NCBI GenBank assembly: GCA_916610825.1
Contig: OU744448.1
Location: 19,137,032 to 19,201,031, forward strand
Direction of reading: 5' to 3'
DNA from: Haliclystus octoradiatus
Lineage: Eukaryota; Cnidaria; Staurozoa; Stauromedusae; Haliclystidae
Length of the DNA stretch: 64,000 nt
Notes under the pieces: model-generated
What the model was told of the DNA's origin: nothing
The model's database searches: none
Seen by the model: only the letters and a program-made list of their open reading frames with translations
Part shown: piece after piece, positions 14,566 to 24,699 of the stretch
Layout: each line of letters begins with the position of its first letter
How positions within the stretch are numbered: the stretch's first letter is position 1
Made by a program: the position numbers and the translations under genes

Positions 14566-15547
14566 ATTAATCATAAGGATAAATAACTGCTAGAAATTGC
14601 AGTAATATGATTACAATATTCATTCTAAACTGTGTCTACCTTTGTCGCTTGACGAGCAATTCTGTCAACAATTCAAAATGACATCAATTTTCAGATACCA
14701 TATTCATAGACAAACTTCTTCATTATAATTTATTCCACCAGATCAACAGTCTAATCTACAAAACATGAAGTTAGAAGTATTGTAAATGATACTGTTTGAT
14801 TAATGAGGTGAAACTAAACCGAGAAATTTAGATCATTTATGAAGTTTAGTAATTTGAATCTAGAAATAAGAAATTTATGGATCATAACTTACCAAAGTTT
14901 TCAAGCCTTGCGATGTGTATACAGTGTATCTGCTTATAAATCTCAATTAAAGAGCTACATATCTTTCAGCTAGTAATAAGTTATACGGAGTGCTAAATGT
15001 GTAATTAGGAGTCCAGGATTAGTTTCTTGGCAAAAAGTTCCATGTCGTAAGTTGTAGTATAGAAAGTTAAAGTGCAAGTCAAGTCCGCTATCATAATCGT
15101 CACCATCCAGTTGAAGAAATAAACACAATAATCAATTTTCTTCAATACCGAGGTTATTGTGTAGTGCTCGATCTTTTTACCAGTTTAAATAACTTGAAAT
15201 TTAATTCTAAATTCAGTGCAGTGAAAATTATATTTTTTTCCATTTGAAAATAATAACCATCGAAGCAAAAAGCCAAAAGATTTGAAAACGCTACAATAGA
15301 GGCTACATTCTGATTGGTCTAATAGGTGATGTCTCGCTTGTATGTTTCGCCTCGACGGAAGCCCTATTTCGTCATCGGATCATGTCAATCAAACAGCGAG
15401 AGACAGTGCGAAGGATTGGATTAACGTTGCTGTCCAACTCAGATCCAACATATGGGGTTACATTTGATTTTCTGTCGTTAACCAACTTAAGACCAATATA
15501 TAACATTTTCAACCAACGCGTATCCAACTGACCAACGTTGGATCGAC
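14566..15547. other. Unannotated stretch before Gypsy-1
   Basis: AT-rich noncoding DNA. The last ~130 bases contain several CCAACGTTGG-type motifs (near 15500-15550) that also form the Gypsy-1 target flank. A short open minus-strand frame there resembles nothing I know. Confidence 0.4.
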
Positions 15548-15551
15548 GTTG

Positions 15552-15743
15552 TGTAATACTAGCTGATTACATGTAAACACAAGCGACCACACCTGAGGAA
15601 AGTTACTGCTAAAACTCTATATCATTAAACAAATCATTCGTATTTAATATCTAAATCACGTGACTTGTCACGTGATTGGCTTTACAGCGGAAACTCTATG
15701 GTTATGACATAATTATGAATATAGTTATATTCTGATTATTACA
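15552..15743 (-). repeat. Gypsy-1 3' LTR
   Basis: 192 bp with ends TGTAATACTAG and CTGATTATTACA on the plus strand. Identical to 21088-21279 as read. Contains the 24-nt E-box palindrome at 15654-15677. Confidence 0.95.
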
Positions 15744-15757
15744 TTTCTCCCTTACTA
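15744..15757 (-). promoter_or_regulatory. Gypsy-1 polypurine tract
   Basis: Minus strand AGTAAGGGAGAAA lies directly against the 3' LTR. This position and purine run are those of the plus-strand DNA primer in LTR retrotransposons. Confidence 0.75.
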
Positions 15758-15929
15758 AAATAATAACAATCTTCCACTGATTGTCTCAAAAAAAAATTAA
15801 TGAATACTAACTTTAAATTTTTATTTCTTTTGTTTAACTATAAAGGAAATTAAAACTATTTAATGAATATATTGATAAATTAACTTGAAATGTCCATTTG
15901 TCTTGTGTACCAATAAAGGTAACTTAAAA

Positions 15930-18900
15930 TTATTTATCTGAAGATCGTAAATTATAAGGATGACTTATTTGATCATCATTCCTAATATCAGGTTCAGGTT
16001 TATTATCTGTACTTAATTTTACTCGTCGGCGTCTACCAAAGTCTGTACGCCATTTGTCAGGAATCCTTTTATCGGCTTTACTGATGCGTTCAAAATTTAC
16101 ATGTATAATATCACATCTCTTTCCACGCTGAAAAATTGGGCGTACATTTGCGCCAGTGTCTGTTGTACTTTCCACACGATAGAGTCCATCAAAAGGTGAT
16201 ACTAATTTACCTGCACGTTTTTGTAATAAATCAGGCCGAAAAATAAATACTCGATCACCTGGTCTTATAATACTTTCAGCTGCATCAACACGTTTGTCAT
16301 AATGACGCTTATAAATATGTTTTTGACCTTCAATTCTTTCAAATACCTCTTTCCAAATTGTTCTTTGATTCTCAAACATAATTGAGGCATAATCATCAGC
16401 ATCAACTTGATATTGAGTACGTGGTTCTCTAAATGATGTTTCTGAGGGTAAGATTGGATCATATCCAAATAATACATAATATGGACTGTTGCCAGTTACA
16501 GTGTGTGGTGTAGCACGATCAGCCCATAAAACTTCAGGTAATGCTACTTCCCAGTCATACGGATTTTTCTGAACACAAATTCTTAATTGTTCTTTTAATT
16601 TACGATTCACCCTTTCTACTGGATTTGCTTGGGGATGGTAGCCACTAGTTTTAGCCCTGGCAATCTTTAATCGAGTACATACCTCATCTAATAGCTCGTT
16701 GCAGAATTCAGAACCACGGTCGCTTGTAATATTGCGTACCGAGAATCTACATATAATCTCACGATACAATGTTTCACAAATTGTTTCAGCTTTCTTATTA
16801 GGAAGAGGAAATACCTCTATCCATTTGGAAAATGTATCTAATACTACTAAAGCAATTTTGTTACCTCTTTCAGATATTTGTTTAAATTCTGTCAAATCGA
16901 TTGATACTATGTCCCAAGGACAATTAGGTGTCTCCGTTATTTTCATTGGTGATCTACGACGTCTTGATGATCCTTTAGCGATAGCGCAATCAAAACAGCC
17001 TTTTGACCAATCCCGAACACACTGTCGTAGTTTAGGCCACCAATAATATTGCCTTATTCTTTCTAACATACGTTTTTCAGCTGGATGACCTCCGAATCCG
17101 CCATGATTTTCTTCTAATAATTTGTACCGTAAATGCTCAGGCACGACAATAGGTGCACGAGTAGAGTTAGAGGTCTCAAAACATAAAATACCATCTAGTA
17201 ATACAAATCTATTATCATAGCATTTTAGTAATCTAGAATGATCCTCGTCAATAGGTTGTTCTCCATCATGTAAATACTTTTTAATACTTTTAATAAAAGG
17301 ATCCTTCTCCTGTTCAATAATAATCTTTTGATGTGATTCATCACAAAATGGTAATTGTTGTACATTTTCTTCCATATCATCTATAGCTGCCACAGTACGC
17401 GATAAAACATCCGCCACAACATTAAGTATGCCAGGTTTATATTGTATATCTAGGTCATAGCCATTTAACTCACATACCCATCTGGTCCAAGTACCCTTTA
17501 ATTCGATATGTTTTGCAATACTAGTAAGTGGCTTGTGATCAGTATAAACCAAGGTCTTATGACCTTCAATATAAGGACGGAACGTTTTACACGCCCAGTA
17601 TAAAGCTTTTACCTCTAATTCAGTAATACAATAATTTTCTTCACCGCTGGTAACAGTTCGAGCGGCATAAGCAATGGGGCGTTCCCGCCCATTACAATCT
17701 AGCTGTGACAAAACTGCTCCAAATCCAGACTTACAAGCGTCAGTATGTAATATAAAATCTCTGTCCATATCCGGATAGGCTAAAACATCAGTTGAACAAA
17801 GCTTAGTTTTTAATAATTCAAAAGCTTCAGATTGATTAATACTCCAAATAAATGGTCTATCCTTTTTTAATAATGCATACAATGGATGTGCTATTTTAGC
17901 ATAATCTTTGATAAATCGACGGTAATATCCAACCATACCAAGAAATGACCTCAATTCTGTTACATTAGTAGGTGGTGCAATATTTTTAACTTGCATAACT
18001 TTATCAGAATCTACTTTTACACCAGAACCAGTAATAACATGTCCTAAATAATGGACTTCATTTTGTAATAAATTGCATTTTGATGGCTTCAATCTCAATC
18101 CAGCATCATATAAACGTTGAAAAATCAAATTAAGATGACTTGTGTGTTCTTCAAGAGAACATGAATATACAATAATATCATCTAAATAGACTGAACAGAA
18201 AATTCCAATATAATCGTGTAAGACGGAATTCATCAGGCGTTGAAACGTTGCCGGGGCATTACACAACCCAAATGGCAAACGCCGCCACGAAAATTGACCA
18301 AACGGTGTAACAAAAGCAGACTTTTCTTGTGCATCATTATCTAACTTAATCTGCCAATATCCAGAAAATAAATCCAAAGTACTAAAAATCTTTTTAGATC
18401 CGATGGTATCAATAATATCGTCAATACGAGGTAATGGATATCTATCTTTCTTAGTAATGCTATTCAATGCACGATAATCTACACATAAGCGTAATGAACC
18501 ATCCTTCTTTTTAACAATAACAATAGGACTTGCATAAGGACTACTAGATACATCAATAATACCTTGACCTAATAAATCATTTAATTGTTTCTTTAAAGAG
18601 TCACGATAAGATAAATTTAAACGTCGTACATGCTGTCGCACAGGAGCAGCATCAGGAGGGGTAATAATAGAATGTTCAACTAGAGAGACTTCTCCCAGCT
18701 CTGAATCGTTTAAAGCAAATACTTTGTTCCATTTAGAAATTAAACTTGTTAATTGACTTTGTTCTTCGTCAGTATAATTTGACATAATTAATCTATCGCA
18801 AATAATACGTAATCGCTCGTCTACCATATTGTCATCAGTTATGCTACAAGTGCTTTCAATAAAATTATTATCATTGTCATCACATAATAGATTGATGTCA

Positions 18901-19610
18901 TCCGTAGTAAATAAATGAGCTTTTTCGATAGTAGCTATTATTTCATTGTCCTCTAAAGTAACTGGACCGGATGTACAATTGATCGGAATAGATTTAACAA
19001 TAGATTGCATAACAAGTTCATCAATTAGCAAACCCTTATCTTTAGTATGTGGCGACGGTTGTAGAACAAAAACCTCATTATCTTTAAGTCGTATTGTATT
19101 ATTATTGTCTATTCTAACTTTAATTTCAGAATGTCCTGGCCGATGCATAATATGTTGTTTTTCGACATAAACATTGCATACATCATTACTCTTAATAATA
19201 TCAGATGGTTTATCAAGAGGTTTTAAATAATTAATAATATTACCATCGTCTTTCATCCTTTCAAAATTAAACCCAGCATGGTATAAGAATTCCCTGCCAA
19301 GTAAACATGAATTTTTAACGTTGCCCCCTTGAACTTTTACCCACATTTTTACCATCTTTCCCTTAGATAATTTCATATTTAATAATACTTCGGCCATAAT
19401 AGCTAAAGAATTTCCACTGGCATCACATACACGACCAGACGTACAGGGGCGAGATGGAATTTCATCAGAATATTTTTGTAATAATGGGATAATTATATCC
19501 TTTGACATTAAAGTAGGCCCACTACCGGTGTCTAATAGTCCTAATAGTGGGGCGCATAACACGTTTCCTTCATTGTCTAACACAGATAATTCCTCTCTAC
19601 AAGAGAACAA
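15930..19610 (-). CDS. pol: Gypsy-1 pol: protease, reverse transcriptase, RNase H, integrase
   Basis: About 1226 codons. Aspartic protease motif LLDTGSGPTLMS at ~24-35. RT with LCVDYRALNSITKKDRYP, FGLCNAPATFQRLM and the active site VYLDDIIVYS at ~477. RNase H with HTDACKSGFGAVLSQ at ~622 and TDHKPLTSI. Integrase zinc region HGGFGGHPAEKR to CFDCAIAK at ~840, then the DDE core: D in SIDLTEF (~904), D in TSDRGSEF (~965), E in NPVERVNRKLKE (~997). No chromodomain is evident. The first residues after gag are in the same frame as gag, separated only by one UGA. The frame has no ATG near its beginning (19610 is a TTG codon), so pol is probably made as a Gag-Pol readthrough product. Confidence 0.95.
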   Translation of the reverse strand: MFSCREELSVLDNEGNVLCAPLLGLLDTGSGPTLMSKDIIIPLLQKYSDEIPSRPCTSGRVCDASGNSLAIMAEVLLNMKLSKGKMVKMWVKVQGGNVKNSCLLGREFLYHAGFNFERMKDDGNIINYLKPLDKPSDIIKSNDVCNVYVEKQHIMHRPGHSEIKVRIDNNNTIRLKDNEVFVLQPSPHTKDKGLLIDELVMQSIVKSIPINCTSGPVTLEDNEIIATIEKAHLFTTDDINLLCDDNDNNFIESTCSITDDNMVDERLRIICDRLIMSNYTDEEQSQLTSLISKWNKVFALNDSELGEVSLVEHSIITPPDAAPVRQHVRRLNLSYRDSLKKQLNDLLGQGIIDVSSSPYASPIVIVKKKDGSLRLCVDYRALNSITKKDRYPLPRIDDIIDTIGSKKIFSTLDLFSGYWQIKLDNDAQEKSAFVTPFGQFSWRRLPFGLCNAPATFQRLMNSVLHDYIGIFCSVYLDDIIVYSCSLEEHTSHLNLIFQRLYDAGLRLKPSKCNLLQNEVHYLGHVITGSGVKVDSDKVMQVKNIAPPTNVTELRSFLGMVGYYRRFIKDYAKIAHPLYALLKKDRPFIWSINQSEAFELLKTKLCSTDVLAYPDMDRDFILHTDACKSGFGAVLSQLDCNGRERPIAYAARTVTSGEENYCITELEVKALYWACKTFRPYIEGHKTLVYTDHKPLTSIAKHIELKGTWTRWVCELNGYDLDIQYKPGILNVVADVLSRTVAAIDDMEENVQQLPFCDESHQKIIIEQEKDPFIKSIKKYLHDGEQPIDEDHSRLLKCYDNRFVLLDGILCFETSNSTRAPIVVPEHLRYKLLEENHGGFGGHPAEKRMLERIRQYYWWPKLRQCVRDWSKGCFDCAIAKGSSRRRRSPMKITETPNCPWDIVSIDLTEFKQISERGNKIALVVLDTFSKWIEVFPLPNKKAETICETLYREIICRFSVRNITSDRGSEFCNELLDEVCTRLKIARAKTSGYHPQANPVERVNRKLKEQLRICVQKNPYDWEVALPEVLWADRATPHTVTGNSPYYVLFGYDPILPSETSFREPRTQYQVDADDYASIMFENQRTIWKEVFERIEGQKHIYKRHYDKRVDAAESIIRPGDRVFIFRPDLLQKRAGKLVSPFDGLYRVESTTDTGANVRPIFQRGKRCDIIHVNFERISKADKRIPDKWRTDFGRRRRVKLSTDNKPEPDIRNDDQISHPYNLRSSDK

Positions 19611-19622
19611 TAATTGTCATTG
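19608..19622 (-). promoter_or_regulatory. Gag/pol stop-readthrough signal (UGA CAA UUA)
   Basis: Gag ends in CAA TGA (stop at 19617-19619), and the next codons are CAA TTA TTG in the same frame, leading straight into pol. STOP-CAR-YYA is the established leaky-termination context first defined at the tobacco mosaic virus amber codon. The match here is exact (CAA UUA), with UGA as the stop. Gag and pol being in frame with a single stop and no initiation codon supports readthrough rather than frameshifting. Confidence 0.75.
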
Positions 19623-20999
19623 ATTATCTTTATCTTTAACGTCTGTAACCATTTTTGTACTTAAATCGGTAGCACATTCTTTTAGGAGTTGTTTATATTT
19701 TAATTCAGCAACCTGTTGTTCCAGTTCCTCGACAGTTAAAACTTTTGTGGCATAATTACCAGATTTCATTGGCACCTTTATTTTACATTTAGATTTAGAA
19801 TGCGGCTTTTCTGCCTTGTCACAGCTAACGTGACAATCTTTAATAAAATGCCCCTGTTTCCCACAATGAAAACAGGATTTAGTTTCATTCGTTTTAGCTT
19901 TATTACTGTCAGATTTTACTGCCTTAATATCAGAAGACGACTGTGGTTTGTTCGAAATGTAAACACTTTCTTCAGTTGAAAGATACATTAAAAATTGTTC
20001 TAAATTATTATGTTTAAGAGAATGCTTAGATTCCATTAAAACTTTCAAATCTGGGAGTATCCCTTCCATCATTTGATGATAGATAATGGAGTCCTTTGAT
20101 TCGCGAGAATCGTGAATTAGCATCTCCTCTACTATTTGTGTTACATCCATTCTAAATTGTGCTACAGTCTGATTTGATTTTTGTTTTAGGTTTAACAATT
20201 CCTTGTATAAGGCGCCATGAGATTTCTGAGGAAACACCGCTCTTTTCAACTCAGGAAATATTATTTTAAATAAGTCTCCTTCGGGAACAGTAGCGGTGCC
20301 GTCTCTATTGTCTATCATTCCGTCCCATACCCGGCGGAATTGTCTGCCAAGTAACATAGACACTTGACCTTTAACGTTTTCTGCGGATTCATTCATATCA
20401 GTTAAAACAACATTTAAATCTTTTACCCATCTGTCAAATGATATAGAATCAGATGAATCGTTTAAAGTATTCATAAATTTTTTAAGCCTGAAAGCTTTTG
20501 TGGCTGATTTAATAGACGTAGTTGCACTGACTGTACTGACGGCAGTTACTGTGGAATTGTTTTCACTCTCTGCTACGTCAGCAGACTCATTATCATTAGT
20601 TTTTTCAATATTACTATCCAAATTCTTACTTACAATCACAGCTTTCAGGTTCTCTAACCTTGATAGTCTTTCTTCTAATTCGATGATAATATCACTAGCG
20701 TCGAGGGTCAGGCCCATTAATGATCTCTGCCCATTCATCCATTCGTCTAAGGTTGTATTCTCCTGTTCCTTATCTTCGTTGTCTTCGATATTATCAATCA
20801 AATCTTCCCATTTCTCCAATAAATTCTTCAGAGTACCATAATTATTTTCTAGCTTTCTCTTCAACTGTTTAATCAATTCAATGTGGTCATCTTGAGTTTC
20901 TGCCACAACGATATTATCCAAAATACCGCGGCCACGTTGTACTTGCGTTCTCAATCGATCACCGACTGGTCCAATAGAACGACGAAATCTTGAAGACAT
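19617..20999 (-). CDS. gag: Gypsy-1 gag
   Basis: 460 codons. The protein starts MSSRFRRSIGPVGDRL; a charged, likely coiled-coil N-terminal half (KQLKRKLENNYGTLKNLLEK) precedes the capsid-like region (SFDRWVKDLNVVLTDM to FLMYLSTEESVY). One CCHC zinc knuckle, CFHCGKQGHFIKDC, at ~380 would bind the RNA genome. The C-terminus is Lys-rich and ends DVKDKDNQ before the leaky UGA. Gag assembles the cytoplasmic particle in which Pol copies the RNA. The start is the first ATG after the primer site, 76 bases downstream. Confidence 0.93.
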   Translation of the reverse strand: MSSRFRRSIGPVGDRLRTQVQRGRGILDNIVVAETQDDHIELIKQLKRKLENNYGTLKNLLEKWEDLIDNIEDNEDKEQENTTLDEWMNGQRSLMGLTLDASDIIIELEERLSRLENLKAVIVSKNLDSNIEKTNDNESADVAESENNSTVTAVSTVSATTSIKSATKAFRLKKFMNTLNDSSDSISFDRWVKDLNVVLTDMNESAENVKGQVSMLLGRQFRRVWDGMIDNRDGTATVPEGDLFKIIFPELKRAVFPQKSHGALYKELLNLKQKSNQTVAQFRMDVTQIVEEMLIHDSRESKDSIIYHQMMEGILPDLKVLMESKHSLKHNNLEQFLMYLSTEESVYISNKPQSSSDIKAVKSDSNKAKTNETKSCFHCGKQGHFIKDCHVSCDKAEKPHSKSKCKIKVPMKSGNYATKVLTVEELEQQVAELKYKQLLKECATDLSTKMVTDVKDKDNQ

Positions 21000-21074
21000 A
21001 TTTACTATTTTATTTTACCAAAAATAAACTTTTAAAACTTTACAAATAAAATCGATCATAAAAAAAAACTCACT

Positions 21075-21085
21075 CTCTGCTACCA
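21075..21085 (-). promoter_or_regulatory. Gypsy-1 primer binding site (initiator tRNA-Met)
   Basis: Minus strand TGGTAGCAGAG starts two bases inside the 5' LTR. It is complementary to the 3' end of eukaryotic initiator tRNA-Met (CUCUGCUACCA). Eleven consecutive matches end where the sequence diverges. Confidence 0.8.
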
Positions 21086-21087
21086 TT

Positions 21088-21279
21088 TGTAATACTAGCT
21101 GATTACATGTAAACACAAGCGACCACACCTGAGGAAAGTTACTGCTAAAACTCTATATCATTAAACAAATCATTCGTATTTAATATCTAAATCACGTGAC
21201 TTGTCACGTGATTGGCTTTACAGCGGAAACTCTATGGTTATGACATAATTATGAATATAGTTATATTCTGATTATTACA
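21088..21279 (-). repeat. Gypsy-1 5' LTR
   Basis: Identical to the other LTR. Read on the coding strand, a CCAAT box immediately precedes a palindrome with two CACGTG E-boxes (21190-21213), and TATTAAATA follows about 10 bases later. This arrangement looks like a compact RNA polymerase II promoter. The promoter call is inference from motif order. Confidence 0.9.
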
Positions 21280-21283
21280 GTTG

Positions 21284-22861
21284 ATCCAATAATGATTTCA
21301 GATCAGATTTTTTTTTCTCTGATAATTGAAGAATAGTAGTCTAATTTGGCGTTTGATATGCATTTCACAATATGATGACATAGATCGACATACATTTGGT
21401 GGTGAATAGTGAGTCCAGTTGCTCGCCAGCGGCGTTCTAGTCGTCTCTTTATCGTTTTTCAGATCTGATTGAGTCCGAATACCAAGGAGCGGCAGAACGG
21501 AGCATGATGGATAGGGTCTTCAGTGGTGCATGCTTGTCCAATATGCCAGATAAAGTTTTATTATAGGGATTTGTAAGATAGTTTATATCATCATCTAAGC
21601 AATCAAGGTCAGGCAAAGGAGAATCAACAATATCTTGACTAAAGTTTTTGATGTCAATAAACTTAATTCTACGATATGAAATGTTCTTCCTCTCAAAAAC
21701 GGTCTTTTTAAATGACAATGAACAACATACAATAAAGTGATCAGAAATAGCTGGATCAAAAACTTTCAAATTGGTAGCAATGCTTTCCTCTGCCTTTGTT
21801 ATAATTAGATCAAGCATATGACCACTTTTGTGTGTCAGTACAATAATATTTTGTTTTAGGTTAAATATTTCCAAAATGTTTAAACATTTGATTGCAGCAC
21901 TGTCACGGGGATCATCCATACGAAAGTTAAAGTCTCCTGCAATGATTAACGAGACAGGTTCAGTAGAAAGTTGTTCCAAGAGGCTAGAGAACTCATCAAA
22001 ACATAAAGAAGTGGAACTGTTATTTGCCTTTGAAGGTGGTGGTCGATAGATCACAACAACACGAAATAATCCAGGGGATTGTCCCATCATAAGATCTGTA
22101 AATTCAAAGGATATATAGTGATTTTCTATAATTACAGTTCGACTATTTATATTAATCATGTTCTTGTGGACAATGGCCACGACTCCACCACGTTTGCCTC
22201 TAGATTTGTTATAAAGTTCATAACCTGTCGGACAGGCATCACATATAATTTGATTGTTAATTTCGTTGGAGTTTAACCAAGTCTCAGTCAATGCGAAAAT
22301 GTCTATGTCATACTCAACAATAAAATCTTTTACATGTAAAGTTTTATTTCGCAAAGATCTTGAGTTTAATAATGCAAATGACATTGATTTTGAGCAGTTG
22401 ATAGGAGTTTTGAATATTTCAGAAATATTTGAATCACATTTGATTGAAACAAGATTAGCTTTGCATGCATTGTTGACTATTTGTCTTTTCCGTGAGCTTA
22501 CCTCTGAATAGTTTTTATTATTACATTGACAATACCTTTCTCATGAAACAATAACAGGAATATTGTAAACAATAGAACAATCATTTGACAACAGAGAGGT
22601 ATTATCTTTGCAAGCTATACTTCGATTACTTTCATGATAACTAAAATTATGAAACCGCTTTAATCTTGCTTTCCTTCCACCTCGTTTTCCCCTTCGAATC
22701 TTCCTCTTTTTATTGTTAAATTTGTTATCAGCTTCAAGACTAATAGTTGAGTTTGCATATTGACGGATATTTAATAATTCATCTCGAGTGTATATCCAAT
22801 AAACCATAACACCAGCGATCATTGTTTCAAATCCAGTTAGCAGAATTTTGCAGTAATACAT
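21284..22861 (-). pseudogene. LINE-A fragment: 5' ORF and EEP endonuclease (right inverted copy)
   Basis: On the minus strand, an upstream frame (22861-22541; MVYWIYTRDELLNIRQY, then RGKRGGRKARLKR) precedes the EEP domain. The EEP frame opens near 22530, with a first conserved Met at 22384. EEP motifs are TETWLN, AGDFNFRMDDP, HKSGHMLDLIITK and SDHFIVC. Compared with the left copy it continues beyond APWYS into the linker toward RT (DSIRSEKR, RRLERRWRATG, LDYYSSIIREKK, with one frameshift). It is then cut by Gypsy-1 at 21283. The RT itself is not found. 21474-22734 is the arm of the 1261-bp inverted repeat. Confidence 0.85.
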
Positions 22862-22990
22862 CCATAACTAGCATAATGTAGAATAAAAAACGAATTAAAA
22901 TAGAAAACTGAGATAAAAACTATGTTCAGACAAACTATTTAAAATATGAAAATAACTCTAAGGTAAAAATGGATTAAACTTGAGATAAAA

Positions 22991-23022
<32 letters not shown>

Positions 23023-23109
23023 GAGCACTATAAAAAGCTTCCGTCGCCTACAGTCGCCTGTACAGTCGCCTCACCAATACATGAAAGAATAAATCAGGAC
23101 ATCAAACAT
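22862..23109. repeat. AT-rich spacer with (TA)n microsatellite
   Basis: A (TA)14-like run at about 22993-23020. Just after it, GTCGCCT is repeated three times (23042-23070). No gene seen. Confidence 0.7.
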
Positions 23110-23600
23110 TGGGACTTTGTATTGCCAAAAATTTATCTCTTTTGGAGAAATTGTATACTGGTGGAAGTACTTGGCAGATGGTATTCCCATAACGCTAACC
23201 TTAAGAAACACGTGAAAGATACAAAGTGTGTGTGTTTTTGCCAGGAAGACAAAAATGAGACTACTATTAAATGTGACAATGATAGTTGTCCAATATCTGT
23301 TTTCGTCCTTCTTGTTTCAAACTTAATGAATTTGCAGCAAACTGGGTATGTCCAAATTGCCATAGATTACCAAAAGCGAAAAGGAAAAAATTACAAAGAA
23401 GTCATCGGTAAAAGCTATTATTGTCGAAGTTCTTACTTTTGAAGATATTTGTATTTGCAAACAGAAACCTATGAAAGGCGATAATATTATGCTATGTCAG
23501 AATGAATCTTATAACAAACTTGTTTACTTCCATCTTATGTGCTTAGGGTAAAAGAAAAGGCCTACTAATTACAAAACTTCCTGGACATGTTATGTGCGCC
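23110..23600 (+). pseudogene. YqaJ-family C-terminus with PHD-type zinc fingers, broken
   Basis: The open start reads PKIYLFWRNCILVEVLGRWY, which resembles the end of YqaJ-domain proteins. A PHD-like finger follows (CVCFCQEDKNETTIKCDNDSC, then after a frameshift PSCFKLNEFAANWVCPNCHR). After a further stop a second finger is visible (ICICKQKPMKGDN, LCQNES, FHLMCLG, TNYKTSWTCY). The frame may continue to about 23645 (RRSIKTPVDVAAVSLA) before Gypsy-2 begins. Frameshifts make it a pseudogene. The Ulp1-like fragment at 33733 may be the continuation of the same gene, interrupted by Gypsy-2. Confidence 0.6.
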
Positions 23601-23654
23601 GGTCTATAAAAACTCCAGTAGACGTAGCTGCTGTTAGTTTAGCATGAATTAGAG

Positions 23655-23783
23655 GCCAGCCTAGTGAAAGAACGTATAAGTAAGAGGATCAGGAGATGTG
23701 AGACAGAGGAGTTTGAAGTGGATCTGAATTATACTTGATATATTACTAACGTTGTGTTCTTTGGGTATCTATCCGACTCTACA
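23655..23783 (+). repeat. Gypsy-2 5' LTR (partial)
   Basis: Ends ATCCGACTCTACA at 23783, followed by TTGGCACAGTGGAC where a primer binding site is expected. It shares blocks with the 3' LTR but carries a ~45-base insertion relative to it, and its left end diverges. Confidence 0.6.
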
Positions 23784-23847
23784 TTGGCACAGTGGACAGA
23801 TTTATATTTTTTTGTCATGCATACATAATACATCATATTTTTAAGCT

Positions 23848-24578
23848 ATGGCAACTTTTCGAGGGCGTCTCCCGCCTGAATTCAATCCTGGCCTACGTAA
23901 TGCATATGACCGATTTACGAAGTGGCAATTCGGTTTCCAAACATATATGACTGCCACCGATTTAGCACTGCAATCAGAAGCAAAGAAGCTTGATATTCTC
24001 TACAACATTGCAGGCGAAGAGTTCCGACAATTTACCAAGAAAACTGTACGTTTAATTTGGCCGACAACACGGAAACTGTCACTAATGTCCTCATAGGAAT
24101 ATCTAAGATCCTGAAACCACAGAGACGACATTTGGATTACTGTTATAAGTTATTTGATTGCCGTCAAAGTGAAGACGAGCCCATACATGAATACTTACAA
24201 CAATTGAGGAATTTATATGATGAAACTGGTTACACTGACCGCACCCTAACCGGAGATATGATAATGCGGGATTTGTTGGTTCGTGGTTTCAGAAACAAAG
24301 ACGCAAAACGATTATTATTGCAACAGGATTCCGACTATTTGACTATTGACGAATGCACAAAATTGGCCTCAAGTTATGAACTGTTAATAGACCAGATGCT
24401 GTTAAAACAGAGATTATCGCCGCTACAACTGCAAATAATACAAAGATTATCGATTCATGCAAATATTGTGGACGATCGCACGCTGTTGGACGCTGTCCTG
24501 CATATGGGAAAGCATGTTCATCATGTGGAAATCGTAATCACTTTCACAGCGTTTGTCAGCGTAGCAAAATGCGAATGA
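23848..24578 (+). pseudogene. gag: Gypsy-2 gag, frameshifted
   Basis: Starts MATFRGRLPPEFNPGLRNAY and continues after a frameshift near 24045 as NLADNTETVTNVLIGISKIL. Capsid-type features (LFDCRQSEDEPIHEYLQQL, MIMRDLLVRGFRNKDAK) follow. After another frameshift come two CCHC knuckles, CKYCGRSHAVGRC and CSSCGNRNHFHSVC (24454-24570), which would bind RNA. Confidence 0.8.
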
Positions 24579-24699
24579 CAGTGTTAACAAGACAAGGACG
24601 CCATCACAGCATAAAGTATCTGTCAGGCGTGAATCACATCGCTCTGATAAAAGCGCTGCTCTTGACAATGAGGATAACACCTCATCATCAAATTAGTCG

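Larger units (their letters stand above)
15548..21283 (-). mobile_element. Gypsy-1: complete Ty3/Gypsy LTR retrotransposon with 4-bp TSD
   Basis: The minus-strand element occupies 15552-21279, between target duplications GTTG (15548-15551 and 21280-21283). Its 192-bp LTRs look identical base for base, begin TG and end CA. Order on the minus strand: LTR, primer binding site, gag, pol (protease, RT, RNase H, integrase), polypurine tract, LTR. Both ORFs are open. The LTR identity argues for a very recent insertion. It landed in the right-hand LINE-A copy just after the endonuclease-RT linker. Confidence 0.95.

Noticed and set aside
15380-15551. Continuation of the LINE-A RT on the far side of Gypsy-1
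   Set aside because: An open minus-strand frame crosses the TSD, but its residues show no RT motif and the DNA is built of CCAACGTTGG-type repeats.
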